Of a stretch of DNA of 64,000 nt, positions 50,894 through 61,999 are shown piece after piece; within the stretch, counting starts at the first letter, position 1, and each line of letters begins with the position of its first letter. A program made the position numbers and the translations under genes. The stretch lies in the NCBI GenBank assembly GCA_016722525.1, contig JADKJB010000007.1, positions 186,001 through 250,000 of the forward strand, in the 5' to 3' direction. This DNA is from Bacteroidota bacterium. Its GTDB lineage: Bacteria > Bacteroidota > Bacteroidia > AKYH767-A > OLB10. The notes below the pieces were generated by a model. The model saw only the letters and a program-made list of their open reading frames with translations, made no database searches and was not told the origin of the DNA.

Positions 50894-53800
50894 TTATTTT
50901 AATTCAGGCTTTTCATTAACAACCGCTTTTGAATGGCTGCAATCATCAGTGCAACAGCCGCAGGATTTGATATGGTTAATTCGATGAACAAGCGGGTTTA
51001 CGATATCATAAGAAGGCATTTCTGTTTGAGACATTTCCTTTAACCAGGGGAAATATGCATTTTCAAATTTATTCATCTCTGAAATTCCAATCCATTTTAT
51101 CCGAATTTCAACATGTGCGGGTGATTCAGTAGCTATTGTTTTTTCAACCAAATTGCGGAATGTAAGATCACGAAAACGTTTCGGCCAACATGGCAATAAA
51201 ATAGTTGCCCTGAAAGAATAAGAATCTTCATTATGATCACAACTATCTTCAACACAATATAAGTTTAACTGGAAACTGAAATAGTCCACTAGGTTCCTGA
51301 TTTCGGTTCTAGCTTCGCTTTTTTTCTTAAAAATAAAATCAGTATGTGCTAGAGCCATTCTGTTATCGCCACGAATGATCAGACTAAATAAGATATCAGT
51401 TGCCTCCTCTGCTTCGTTCGAAACTATTTCGTAATTAATTTCTTCTGACCCATGCTCCTGTAAATCTCGGATGCGAGCTACAAGACTTTCATAACGACGA
51501 AATTTTAGGTTAATTGGTTCTGTGCCATCCATAAATGCTTGCTGGTACAAAATGCTTTTTGCACTTGCAGTTACCGGCTGACTGAAATATTCAAGTACCC
51601 AAGGCATTTTATCGTAACACTTTTCTGAAGGGATTCTTGTAATCCGCTTTAAGTAAGGCAATTCTGTTTGCCCTTCATCAATTCCTCTTCCCAGATCACA
51701 TTCATCAAGACATATATCCAGGAACTCAACGGGGTGATAATCACCGTCTCTCTCCTTTTCAAATTCATCAAATTTTGGTCTCAGCAAAATATGTTCAATT
51801 AAATGCAAGCCTTCATTATCATTAATATTTTCTATTATCTCAATCAGCCGCTTGAATGCTTTGTCACGTTCATTAATGCTATTGAATTTTTCACTATAAG
51901 CCAACAAGATTGGGAATTCCTCAGTACCGTCATATAATTCAAACCAGTATGTACCGGTATCGGCAGACTTCCTGCTCTTAAACTTTTGTTCGTTTCGAAA
52001 CTTGTAATATCTTCTATTATCGGCGTGAGCAAGAATATCTGTGATTAATAAATCGGTACAACACTTTGCAACTGATTCTACGCTGGTCAGAAGTAACTCA
52101 TCATTATTATCGGAATCAACAATTTTTATTACATTAAGTGGTTTCCCATTTTCGTTAACTTTCTGTTTCAAATTTTTCTTTGAATCAAACTCCATAATAT
52201 CTTCAGTAAGAATATAGGATGGAACCAGTGATCTGCGTCTTATATTTTTAAATCCAAGGAACCGACCAATTCTTCTTTCTGTTCCGGAAATATTATTGGT
52301 ATCCAAAAATTCATCGCTGGAATAATCATATCCGTTTCCGCGTTCGCTGCTTACCTGATAATACTCACCGTCTTTCAAAATTCGTATTTTATCACCTACC
52401 AACCGTTCATCCACTTTATAAGGTGTTAACCATCTTGAAATATTTTCATATTCTACCATATTCTCGCTAAACCTTGCAAGAAAATGGTCTAGAAACTTGT
52501 TTCTTCTCTTAAAAAATTGTTTAGGGTCTTCAACCAGATTCTGGACCACATGACTGAAGGAATTAAGTATTTTGTCGAAATGCTCATTTCCATAATCGTT
52601 ATAATCGATAAGTAATTCCTGCAGTCCATCTAAATCAGCAAGCGCTTTAGTGAAATAAGTATGTTTTACACTATCATCAAATGAAAACAATTCCCTTAAA
52701 TGATTTAACTGAACAAGGTAATCAGATATCATTTGTTCATACATCAAAAGATATCCTTTGAGTTGCAGGGCTTGTATTTTTCTCTTTTCATCGGCATTAA
52801 CCGGTAGGCCAGCAATATCATTTACTCCATAGCAATTTGGAAGTGAGTAGGTGACCGGAAAGTAATCTTCAAGTTCCATGTTTTCGCCCAAAGGAACCAT
52901 AAAATCTTTTTGATGGCCTGATAACTTATACTTATTCTCAGCTGACCTAAATTCTTTAAACAATTTAAGCATGCGTTCAGGTCTTCGATCTGAATCACTT
53001 CCGGTATAATAAGTAATCTTGTCTCGTTCCTTACAAAATACAACTTTCGAAAGTGCCGGTTGAACTTTGGCAATCTTCCTTTCATTTTGAAGTTCATGAA
53101 TCCATTTTAGAAAATAATCAGGATTAATGATTATGTCATCCTCTCTGATGAGATGAAAAAATGTAATCGCCTTGATTAATTTAACTCCTTTTGCATCCTT
53201 GATATCACAAAGTTCATTGATGATGTCTGACAAACGAATATCACGGAACAAGCTTGTTTTATCTAATTCGGCACTGTCAATAAAACCATGTTTAAGTGGT
53301 GGACCATCAAATATTTCATCTACATCATATCCTTTGGCCTGCATTTGGTTAATGGTATGAAAATGCACCGATGGTGTGAAATATTTATAAATTGTGATGA
53401 ATATTAAAGCCAATACGAGATCAGGATCGGCATATTCTTCCAAAATGATGGTGGCTGTAATTCCAAAATCTTCATATTCAACTTCATTAACCGATAAAAA
53501 ATCTTCACAAAGATTCCGGTTTCTATACAATCTTCTTATAATCAACTCACGTGATTCTTCACGCAGTTCTTCCGTGAGATTCTCTTCATATTCGACAACA
53601 ACATTATACAAACCCTCTAATTCAACAATTTTTGACGGGTAAATAGTCCTTGAGAGGAGTTTCATTTCGGCATCCAGATCCTCCATGGATTTATAATCAG
53701 CTTCAAGAAGCTTTTTAATATAAATCAGCTTCTCTTCCAATTCCTTATCACCAACATTTTTTTCTAATTCCTCAATTGTTGGAATCATACCCGCAATTGA

Positions 53801-54361
53801 ACTTTCAATTATCTTTTTCCGGTCTTCTAGCTCTTTACCTTTCGACTCCCAATTAGCTTTATAGCTTTCCGGATTTACAGGCTTAATGCCCAATTCACCA
53901 TAGCATATTTTATTTTCTTCCTCACATGAACAATCTTTATTCTTATTAACTGCATAATAATTATAATCTATCCATATAGGTACTTCATAATTCTTACTTG
54001 GTTCAATCCAGGCATTTCGTACACCTGCAACATCAATGATCATTTTACGATAATCATTTAGTGTTAGTGGGCTGTTATGAAGAATTTTCCTGGCCGTATA
54101 AAAGATATTATTCCATGTTTTATCATCAAGTTTATCCGGTGCCAGTAAATCTTTAATTTCGAAGCCGGTACGGTATGACAAATCTGTAATGGCATAAGAA
54201 ACAGCTTCGAGTATGGTAATTCCGGGATCTGAATTGTTGTACTCAGTCCATATACTACTCCCTAATTTCTCAATATTATTGATTCCCTCCTTGCGAAGTG
54301 AGCTGTAATCTTCAGCAGGAAGAAGAGGTTTGGTCTTTAGAATTGAAACTGGAATAGACAT
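50894..54361 (-). CDS. eCIS baseplate protein, Afp12-like, with Cys-rich C-terminus
   Basis: This 1155 aa protein begins with a baseplate-J-like fold: LGSSIWTEYNNSDPGITILE and AVSYAITDLSYRTGFEIKDL, where DPGITxLE is the family signature. The middle is helical, with long acidic stretches. It contains clustered cysteines: KDCSCEEENKIC near residue 140, CLDECDLG near 880, CVEDSCDH near 1040, and at the end SCGCCTDDCSH. Such clusters could bind metal or form disulfides after release of the particle. It lies 10 bases after the Afp11-like gene, in the order of the Afp cluster. The role as wedge component comes from position and fold. Confidence 0.8.
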   Translation of the reverse strand: MSIPVSILKTKPLLPAEDYSSLRKEGINNIEKLGSSIWTEYNNSDPGITILEAVSYAITDLSYRTGFEIKDLLAPDKLDDKTWNNIFYTARKILHNSPLTLNDYRKMIIDVAGVRNAWIEPSKNYEVPIWIDYNYYAVNKNKDCSCEEENKICYGELGIKPVNPESYKANWESKGKELEDRKKIIESSIAGMIPTIEELEKNVGDKELEEKLIYIKKLLEADYKSMEDLDAEMKLLSRTIYPSKIVELEGLYNVVVEYEENLTEELREESRELIIRRLYRNRNLCEDFLSVNEVEYEDFGITATIILEEYADPDLVLALIFITIYKYFTPSVHFHTINQMQAKGYDVDEIFDGPPLKHGFIDSAELDKTSLFRDIRLSDIINELCDIKDAKGVKLIKAITFFHLIREDDIIINPDYFLKWIHELQNERKIAKVQPALSKVVFCKERDKITYYTGSDSDRRPERMLKLFKEFRSAENKYKLSGHQKDFMVPLGENMELEDYFPVTYSLPNCYGVNDIAGLPVNADEKRKIQALQLKGYLLMYEQMISDYLVQLNHLRELFSFDDSVKHTYFTKALADLDGLQELLIDYNDYGNEHFDKILNSFSHVVQNLVEDPKQFFKRRNKFLDHFLARFSENMVEYENISRWLTPYKVDERLVGDKIRILKDGEYYQVSSERGNGYDYSSDEFLDTNNISGTERRIGRFLGFKNIRRRSLVPSYILTEDIMEFDSKKNLKQKVNENGKPLNVIKIVDSDNNDELLLTSVESVAKCCTDLLITDILAHADNRRYYKFRNEQKFKSRKSADTGTYWFELYDGTEEFPILLAYSEKFNSINERDKAFKRLIEIIENINDNEGLHLIEHILLRPKFDEFEKERDGDYHPVEFLDICLDECDLGRGIDEGQTELPYLKRITRIPSEKCYDKMPWVLEYFSQPVTASAKSILYQQAFMDGTEPINLKFRRYESLVARIRDLQEHGSEEINYEIVSNEAEEATDILFSLIIRGDNRMALAHTDFIFKKKSEARTEIRNLVDYFSFQLNLYCVEDSCDHNEDSYSFRATILLPCWPKRFRDLTFRNLVEKTIATESPAHVEIRIKWIGISEMNKFENAYFPWLKEMSQTEMPSYDIVNPLVHRINHIKSCGCCTDDCSHSKAVVNEKPELK

Positions 54362-54370
54362 AATTGAATT

Positions 54371-57300
54371 TTATTTGGAGTTCTTCTTAGTACCTGTACC
54401 GCTGGCAGTTTTGTTGCCCTCTACTTTAGAATGATGTTTCTTAGTTTTTGGCTGAAGATCTTTCTTGTTTAAAGTTTTCTCTATTCCACCTTCATTATTC
54501 AAACCATCCTTATCATAAATAGATGATGCCAAAGCAGCACTTTTTATTTTATGAGCTTCGCAGGGTGAAATATAATCAGGAGCTTCGTATGGAATAATAA
54601 TATGCTGTGGTACTGAAACAAGTATTGAACGCGAAGTTGATGGCTTTGCAACAACATCGCCCTTAAAATTATCCTGATTTTGCATCCAGTAATCAGGGAT
54701 TTCGCAATTACAGCCCTTTTTAATTCCTTCAGTTATATCATTATGAACATGACCATTTTCTACAACTGATTTATCATCCTTTACCCTAATTTTAGAATCC
54801 TCCTTTTCAGGGCAACATTCCTCGTAGCAGACATACATTTGAAAATCGGTTATGAAATCAACATACGTCCGTTCTTCAATAAAATTGATGATAGCTGATG
54901 CATATATCTTTTCCCCGAATTTTACTTCAGCACTCTGATCGAATGCCCAAGGTGTAAGAAATTGAACAATTTCATCATTCAATTTCTTCAGAAAAAAACC
55001 TTTATCAATATCCTTATAAAATTTAACCTTGAAATAAACCAAAACTTGTTCATATTTAGGATTCGCTGTATGAATATGAACAAAAGGTGAAGTCTTGCTT
55101 TTTAAAAAATCAGCTATATCAATGAGTGTCCTGCGACTGGTTTTGGGTTGCAAACGATTATTTGCATTCCTGTTTTTAAGATTGGCAACAGGAACAATAA
55201 GTACGTGGCCTGGCGAAACCTGTGGGCCGCAACAAGCTTTTTTTGATGTAACAGTTTCTCTGCAAAGGCAATCAGGGTCACTATGTGAAATGCACTTAAC
55301 CTTATAAATTGATGGAAACCGATCAAGTATCAAATGCTCATAATCCCATGAGTTTATTGCCCGGCCTTTATGCCGAAGCCGTTCACTAACCCGTGTATAA
55401 AATTCTTTTCCAATTTCCTGGTGTTTCCCGTCAAATGAATTGAATGGTTGTTCTACTTTACCAACCTGCGCAACAGGATTTGTTAGTTTGGAAATACTTC
55501 CTGCCGGCAATGCATTTTCAAAATGCGACTGATCATTGCCCCTATCTTCAAACTCAAATTCAGCAGCCTGAGCAATAACATTTATTAATTGTGGAATCCG
55601 ATTAGAATGATCCGTTACACTTGCACAAAACCAAATTAGGTTAGAAGGAAGTATCTGATTTACAAGAGAAGCATCTGCCGGAGTATCAATTTTTACAATT
55701 CCGGTTGTTTGAAAACCAAACGTTCTGTCTGAAACAAGATTTTCGTTTTTTAATGGTTTCAGCTCATCATCCGAAAGATAACTCCAGTGTATTGCAGGGG
55801 GTGAATTATCTTCATCCTCTGCACTTCCTTCGGCAAACTGAAACAACAATGTTATGGTTTGCAAGGGTTTTAAATTCTCAATCCCAATAAAAAGCAACCC
55901 CTCTTCCTGAATTTTTCCCGAATATTGGTTCTCACTACCTGCAATTTTTTCACCTAGTCCGCTGGCAACAGCCATAACCATTTGAACTTTTTCCTTTTTG
56001 TATTTCTTGCTATGATAAAGTTTAGTAGTGCCTCCTGATTTTAATACAACATCTTTCTCATAGGAATGCGATTCCTTACTGTCTTCAGTAAGTACTTTGT
56101 ATTTCTCATTTGGATTCAAATAAGTAAACTGAGGAAGTAGCATCCCTCGTGCATTAACCAGCGACGCATCTGCTTCTCTGTTAAATATTTTACCATTTCC
56201 ATTTTTCCGCAATTGTTTACCTGAAAACTCAACAACTACCGGAGCAGGATCAACATTAATCCCAACTTCCACATTTCCAAAAGGATATACATGAAAGAAC
56301 TGATCAATTGAAGAATCCCAGTTTAAATCTGAGTAATAACTAACCGATAATTGTTTTATCTGCAATTCCGGAGCCATCTCCTGTGCTTTCTGATAGTTAC
56401 TTTTTTTTGCATCTTCTTTAAACTCCCTCAAGTTTACTATTTCCAGAAAATTTTTAGCTGGGGAATCGGCCAGTGAGATTACCTGCTCGACAGGAATGCG
56501 TTCTGTAGTATAATTAACAACACTATCGATCTTTTCTTCAGGATCAAAAGTCTTTACAAGCATGATATTTTTTGTAAGTGCCCACTGTGAGAATCCTGAA
56601 ACTGTCGGATCCTCTTTATCAGGCATCAATTCCGTAGCTTCATGATACTGCAAAACATTAACTGCATATTCAGGCTTTGATTTTCTACCTTCTTTTAAAT
56701 ATTTTTTTAGATCTTCATTCTCCCCGGATACCTTTTTAATATTAATTGCGAGTTCGGAAACAGCCTTATTAAATATTTCATTGCTTCCAATAGAAAAAGA
56801 TTTATTCTTGAATGGATAGGATGTAAAAGGATCAAATGGTTTATCATTAGGTAGTACTTTAAATTCATCCTCCAGTAAAGTGTATTTAAACCATCGAAAT
56901 GATAACCAAACAATTTTTCATCTTTTTCATCTTTAAGCGCACTGTAATAATTTTTGTCGTCGCTAAAAGTGGGATTAATAGACCCAACTCTTGTGCTCAA
57001 TCTAATATCCTTTGATTCTAACTCCTGAAAAGATTTCTGGGAAATTTCAAGGTTAGATTTCAGCTTAATAATCATTACAGGATGTTTGGTTTTAAAATCA
57101 AAATCCTGGTGATCTTTGGTATTATATGGAATTATAGCTTTTTCGGAAAGCGGGAGGTAAATTAAGATATCATCTCCTCCGACATAATAAGATGATTCTA
57201 TTTTACTATCAGGATTAATAATACCATATTCAATGTGCTTAGTCAATTTGAGATACTCTTCATCTTGAATAGTTTGATCAATTATAATCCAGCCTTTTTC

Positions 57301-58715
57301 CCCTGTTAACCAGATCTCAAAGGAATAAGGCATTGAAAGAATTGATATGAGTTGTTTGAGGCCGCTTACAGTAACCATTCTCTTACCTCCTAAAAGCATC
57401 AACTGAGGTGATGCAATAGCGAAACCAATTCGCAACTGATCTTTTCTTTCAATTGCCTCATGTACCACATTGATGGTATCACAAACATTGCCTGGCTCAT
57501 TTTCAGGAAATGAGCCTTTCCCAAATGTTGGCCATTTGGGGTATGGATCAGTAAATGGTTTTCCAAATCCATCTGCTGAATTGGCAACAGGCCTTGCGTA
57601 TATTTTTTTTATTTTTAAATTTTCTTCTATTTCATTGCCTGTTTCTTTTTCTATAAAAATAGTGCGGAGTTCCTTAACTTTAGCCTGATTGAGTACAAGA
57701 TCCTCATTGATTTTATACAACTGCTCGTTGCCCGAGGAGTCTTTTCCGGCCGATACCGTAATCCCTTTTTCAAGATGATAGTCGGTAACATCCTTTGCCA
57801 ATTCAAAATAATGTGAACCTTATCGGGAAGTGAAGATTTTTCTGTAAGACGAAGCACATCACGGTAATAAAAATTTAACATCCGTTCTGTTATACCATTC
57901 ATTTGTTCCTGAGCCAATCTGAATAATTCAAGAAATGATATGAAGAGTGCCATATGCGGCTGATGTGCAGGGTATTGCTCAAGCGCGAATACCATATACT
58001 CTTTAGAATTCTCAACAAGTGAACTTATAAAGTTAAAAAAATCAAGAAAAATATCATCAACATAAAGTGCCGCATTACGAATCTGGCTCCCAAGATTACT
58101 TCCATCATAAATTGAAGTATCGGCATTAATTTCATTTGTTATTCCCCAATTATCTAATAACTCATTATCAAGATTAAGGCCAAGTCCTCTTACCGAATCA
58201 GTGCCTGGTTTAAACCCTGCTTCATAGGCTAAAAGTTTAATAAGCTGCTTTTTCAGATTCGAATCTATCGCCAGTTTTATGTCTGTATACAAGGGATTTT
58301 CAGGAATTGCTATTTGGTACCAACGATTCGTTCTTTCAATGATACCGATAATTGGATTAAATAATTCCCCGAATAATTCTGGTGTCGGATTTAAATCCAG
58401 TTTTTCGCGAATTTCCGTATAATCTTTATTTATTTGAACCAGATCCACAACAGCTATTGATGCTGCAATTACAGCCATGTCTCTCCTGAAAAATTCTTTC
58501 CAGCTTATCTTTCTTTTTTCAATAGTATCACCATCAATATGACTTTCAGGAATATCATAGAAACGAATCTGGTCGGCATATCGCTTAACGAAGACTAACA
58601 TTTCCTCGAAACTACGTGCATCAACCGGTGAATTAACCGGGTCCAGTGCTTTAAGGTATCGGCTCAACTGACTTGATCCGTCACGAATTATTTCATTATC
58701 ACAATTGCAGCTCAT
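54371..58715 (-). CDS. eCIS baseplate J/gp47-like protein (Afp11-like), two frameshifts
   Basis: Frames 57651-58715, 56707-57801 and 54371-56653 are one gene. A missing base near 57815 joins DKVH to YFELAKDVTDYHLEKGI, and a missing base near 56872 joins LNTL to LLEDEFKVLPNDKPF, which flows into the third frame. The product is about 1448 aa. The first 350 residues have the Afp11 start (LSRYLKALDPVNSPVDARSF, FFRRDMAVIAASIAVVDL). The C-terminal part contains HKGRAINSWDYEHLILDRFP, PGHVLIVPVANLKN, and a YEQVLVYFKVKF strand with WAFDQSAEVKFGEKIYASAI, which is the baseplate J C-terminal module. Cys clusters (CLCRETVTSKKACCG, CYEECCPE, GCNCE) lie at the end. It lies 35 bases from the gp25-like gene. 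Confidence 0.8.
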
Positions 58716-58750
58716 TTATAATATCTTTTTTGCTGTAGGAGGTTAAATTT

Positions 58751-59167
58751 CTAACGTTCAATATTTGTAGCTTCCTTAATATAAAATGGAAAAACATAAT
58801 TATACCTTGTATTTGTAGTAATTATAGAATATTTAATACTGATCTCCAATCTGCCTTCTTCAATAAATGGCTTGGTTGTGATTTCTTCCACAATTATTCG
58901 GGGCTCATGGAGAGTAAGCGCATCCTTCACAATTTTTTCAATCAATACAATATTGGGAATATTCATCGATTCAAATACGTAAGGCTGAAGATTACACCCA
59001 AAAGTTGGTTGCATCACTCGTTCACCGTTGACAGTTGATAATATGATCCCGATGCTGCTTTCAACATCCGTTTCGCCCAACAGCATTTCAACACCATTCC
59101 ATTCCCGTCGAAATGTTGGAGGAAAATTCCACCCGATACCCAAAAATGATTTATCTGCGTTATCCAT
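58751..59167 (-). CDS. eCIS baseplate wedge protein, gp25-like (Afp9-like)
   Basis: The 138 aa product matches the GPW/gp25 family in length and motifs: FLGIGWNFPPTF at the start, a helix-strand with SSIGIILSTVNGERVMQPTFG and LQPYVFE, then IEKIVKDALTLHEPRI and a terminal strand pair. The ERVMxPxFG motif is the family signature. This protein forms the inner wedge of the baseplate and seeds the sheath. It lies 12 bases after the PAAR gene. The assignment is firm because of sequence and context. Confidence 0.9.
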   Translation of the reverse strand: MDNADKSFLGIGWNFPPTFRREWNGVEMLLGETDVESSIGIILSTVNGERVMQPTFGCNLQPYVFESMNIPNIVLIEKIVKDALTLHEPRIIVEEITTKPFIEEGRLEISIKYSIITTNTRYNYVFPFYIKEATNIER

Positions 59168-59179
59168 AAATTTTATTTT

Positions 59180-59470
59180 TTAACCTCCAATAATTACTGT
59201 CATAAAACCTGTCTGAATAAACCCGTTATGATTTGTCATATCACCCAGACGGGCCGCCTTTTGCCCTTGGAATAACACTGATGAAGAACCACCTTTTATA
59301 CTATCAGGTTCTCCAACACAAGTACAAATACTACCTTCGGTTGCTGCTGGCTGGCCGCCAATAATTACGGACATAATTCCCGCAGTAATTAATCCTCCTA
59401 CATGAGGGCTTCCATCGGGGTTTGTTTTAGTACAAACATGATTATCAGAAATTCTGGCTGCTTCATTCAT
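59180..59470 (-). CDS. eCIS PAAR tip protein (Afp10-like)
   Basis: The ATG at 59470 starts MNEAARISDNHVC; an upstream TTG would add three residues without support. The product of 96 aa has the PAAR pattern of repeated hairpins with metal-binding residues: HVCTKTNPDGSPHVGG, IIGGQPAATEGSICTC, ARLGDMTNHNGF and a terminal VIIGG. The protein caps the spike tip and is thought to pierce the target membrane. It is the short form without an extra domain. It follows the VgrG-like gene by 28 bases. Confidence 0.9.
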   Translation of the reverse strand: MNEAARISDNHVCTKTNPDGSPHVGGLITAGIMSVIIGGQPAATEGSICTCVGEPDSIKGGSSSVLFQGQKAARLGDMTNHNGFIQTGFMTVIIGG

Positions 59471-59498
59471 ATACAACAAGAGTTGAACATTTCGAATA

Positions 59499-61139
59499 CT
59501 AATTTATTTTTACGAATTTTCCTTTTATGGTCACATTCACATCAGACTTAATGGTGATTCCATTTGCATCCATTATAATGCTGTTATTAAAATCATCTTT
59601 CAACTCAATCGCGCTACTATCATTATTTATAGTAATTGATTTTTCCCCATTAGCTCCCGGAACAAGCAAAGTGATGCGCTTGCTGGAGTCATCGAAAATG
59701 AGTTTCGTTCCTTCTTTGGTTACAAATCCCGATTGCAACTTACCATCCTCAAGAGGTAGTGGTGATTTTTTCTGATCTTTACTGTGCAAGTAACCCAGAA
59801 TAATTGCCTCACGCGGATCGTCACTCAGAAATCCAAGAACTACTTCATCTCCTTTTTGAGGTCTGAAATAAGACCCCCTGTTTTCACCGGCATCCAGCGT
59901 AGCTACACGTGCCCAAATGCCTGCATCACCAGTTGTAATTGTTGGGATATGAACTTTCACCCTGTACTGTCCTCCCTGCTCCTGATCATCAACATCATTC
60001 ACTTTGCCTATTAACAAACCATTCACACCAGGCAACAAACCAGATGCAGGCTTGTCCATCACATCTTCCTTTTTATAGAACCAATCGTCGTTCCAACCAA
60101 ATTGTATATCTGTTTGCCAAGAACCTTCATAGTGTTGTAATACTCCTGTTACAAATACATTTCCGGAGAACCGATCACCTACTCCTGAGAGTGAAATAAC
60201 AGTGCCTGGCTTTACAACAGCATTGCCTTTGATTCGAACACGGCCAACAGCACGAGACAATTTATTTCTCATAGCCACAGCATCAGACCAACTTTGCAAT
60301 TGTGGTTTTTTTAGATGGCCGGGATGCTTTAAATTAATGATCGAACCAAGAACTTTTCCAAGATTGTCAGAATTAAAATTTCCATTTTCGATAAAATCAG
60401 ACTGTCCCGGATCAGAATTTTCCGGTTGCTGTTTTGTATAGTCCCAGGAAGTACTTCTGATTTCTTTAAATTGGTTTCTGGCATCCATTTCTGCTTCAAA
60501 CTCCTGAATGTTTTTGCCATACATCGCAGTAAGGACAGGAAATGAAAGTGTGGATGGCCTTTTAACGAATAGGTTTCCATCATCACAAAATACCAACATT
60601 CCATTTGCTTCAGCCCGCGTAAGAATGAAATCCCAATCGGTCGCATCAAACTGCACCAATTGTGGATGCAATTCTAAGATAGGATCAACCACCGGGTTTA
60701 ATGAGGTAGCAATTCCTTCAATAATTTCTTTGTCAGATTTATTAATATAATATGCGCTTTTTCTGGCAGTTGTTAATTTAATAGCAGTATCTTTTGCTTC
60801 GAGAGAAAGGAGAGAAGTGCCGTTTTGACAAACTTTTATTGAATGGCGAATAATAATTCCAACAAATTTCGTTTCAACAATCCCGTGGAAACCTATCTGA
60901 ATTTTAATTTTATTCCCAGGTTTAAATCTGTCATCATTACTTAATACAAAATCCTGTTCAGACACAGAGCCATCTTGAAAAACTAATTTTGCCGAAGATA
61001 TTTTATTAAAGGTTTTGTTAACGCTAAATTGTAACAGCTTTGTTTCTCCCGCTAATTCTCGCTCTTCAATGTATATTTTTTTCGTAACAACATCTGTGGC
61101 TGTTTCGATGATAGGAGTCTGAGTAGTTAACGCGCTCAT
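59499..61139 (-). CDS. eCIS spike protein, VgrG/gp27-gp5-like (Afp8-like)
   Basis: The 546 aa protein has a gp27-like N-terminal part (ELAGETKLLQFSVNKTF, KIKIQIGFHG, FVGIIIRHSI and WDFILTRAEANGMLVF), an OB-fold from about residue 375 (GLLIGKVNDVDDQEQGGQYR, GIWARVATLDAGENRG) and the conserved GDEVVLGFLSDDPREAIILG. It ends in the short beta-helix segment ITIKSDVNVTIKGKFVKIN. It forms the trimeric spike that carries PAAR. No extra toxin domain follows the beta-helix. It starts 11 bases after the Afp7-like gene stop. Confidence 0.9.
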   Translation of the reverse strand: MSALTTQTPIIETATDVVTKKIYIEERELAGETKLLQFSVNKTFNKISSAKLVFQDGSVSEQDFVLSNDDRFKPGNKIKIQIGFHGIVETKFVGIIIRHSIKVCQNGTSLLSLEAKDTAIKLTTARKSAYYINKSDKEIIEGIATSLNPVVDPILELHPQLVQFDATDWDFILTRAEANGMLVFCDDGNLFVKRPSTLSFPVLTAMYGKNIQEFEAEMDARNQFKEIRSTSWDYTKQQPENSDPGQSDFIENGNFNSDNLGKVLGSIINLKHPGHLKKPQLQSWSDAVAMRNKLSRAVGRVRIKGNAVVKPGTVISLSGVGDRFSGNVFVTGVLQHYEGSWQTDIQFGWNDDWFYKKEDVMDKPASGLLPGVNGLLIGKVNDVDDQEQGGQYRVKVHIPTITTGDAGIWARVATLDAGENRGSYFRPQKGDEVVLGFLSDDPREAIILGYLHSKDQKKSPLPLEDGKLQSGFVTKEGTKLIFDDSSKRITLLVPGANGEKSITINNDSSAIELKDDFNNSIIMDANGITIKSDVNVTIKGKFVKIN

Positions 61140-61150
61140 TCGAATTGGTA

Positions 61151-61837
61151 TTATTTATCAGAAACCGGAGGAAATGACAGTGTTGTGCCCCCTTTTAATT
61201 TTCTGAAATTTTTGATCCTGTTAACCCTTGCAACTTGTAAATAGTAATGTTGATTCTTATATATTTTTTGGGTAAGCAATGGAAGCAGCTCTCTTTCTTT
61301 AACTGTTACTGCGTGTGTCAGGTCTGGTGAAGAAAGCATTGCCAGAATGGTATTCAATGCACCAACAGTTCTCTCTTCAAATTGTGCAGAAATTTTTGCC
61401 CGTATAGGCAATCCATAAGAATCAAACATGGAATACGTGACCGTTGATGATACCAAAAGGCACGTACAAATGAACGTTCCGTATTGAACCATAAGGTAAG
61501 CCGGGCGATGAATAGCCCCCTGGATGTTAGTTGTTACAGCCCTGAACAGAGCAACCTGTGCAGTGACTGGAATTTTAACTCCATAGGTATTTATTCCGGT
61601 ACCATCAATTGTCAAATCTATTGAGAAAGATCGTGGACGAGTTAAGTTATAAGTTGAATTGCTGCCTGCTGCACCTGGTGCACAATCCTTCACCCATTGA
61701 ATGTCTTCCTTGATTGAAAAGTTTTCAGGATTAAGCATTGCAACAAATGGAACAAAAGGTGGCCCTGCCAAAGGAATTCCACTTTCACTTGTTGGAATAA
61801 TTTTAAAATTAAATGCTGTTTTGATTCCGTCAATCAT
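61151..61837 (-). CDS. eCIS LysM-type tube-baseplate adaptor (Afp7-like)
   Basis: The protein is 228 aa. It begins with a hub-like strand series (FKIIPTSESGIPLAGPPFVP, FVAMLNPENFSIKED) and ends with a LysM-like segment (LLTQKIYKNQHYYLQVARVN, LKGGTTLSFPPV), the order seen in Afp7 and in phage tube-initiator proteins. It links the spike to the inner tube. The start overlaps the end of the DUF5908 gene by four bases (ATGA type), so the two are coupled. Confidence 0.85.
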   Translation of the reverse strand: MIDGIKTAFNFKIIPTSESGIPLAGPPFVPFVAMLNPENFSIKEDIQWVKDCAPGAAGSNSTYNLTRPRSFSIDLTIDGTGINTYGVKIPVTAQVALFRAVTTNIQGAIHRPAYLMVQYGTFICTCLLVSSTVTYSMFDSYGLPIRAKISAQFEERTVGALNTILAMLSSPDLTHAVTVKERELLPLLTQKIYKNQHYYLQVARVNRIKNFRKLKGGTTLSFPPVSDK

Positions 61838-61995
61838 CTTTCGTGTTTTTCCCTAATAATTTCCAATACTTTTTCCACCAGTTCCGCTTCTCCACAATTT
61901 CCGGAAGGAGGACATGCTGTTTGGTTTGTAGTGTTTGATCCAGGTGAGGGGTCAACAACAGCTCTTATTATCACTTCGTTTATCTGTACTGGCAT
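61834..61995 (-). CDS. DUF5908 small eCIS protein
   Basis: The ATG at 61995 gives MPVQINEVIIRAVVDP, which is the usual start of DUF5908 proteins (MPxQINEVIIRAVV); an upstream frame extension would overlap the tube gene and is not conserved. The product is 53 aa with a Gly/Ser/Thr-rich middle, two cysteines (ACPPSGNCGE) and a helical end with KVLEIIREK. It occurs in Bacteroidota contractile systems between tube and LysM genes; its function is unknown. It overlaps the next gene by four bases. Confidence 0.85.
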   Translation of the reverse strand: MPVQINEVIIRAVVDPSPGSNTTNQTACPPSGNCGEAELVEKVLEIIREKHER

Positions 61996-61999
61996 AGTT

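Noticed and set aside
56707..57801. Independent 364 aa protein between gp25-like and baseplate J genes
   Set aside because: Its ends continue smoothly into both neighbouring frames with one-base corrections.
8735..58715. Programmed ribosomal frameshifting as the cause of the split genes
   Set aside because: The sites differ in sequence and direction, some genes need three or four shifts, and there is no common slippery heptamer with a following structure.
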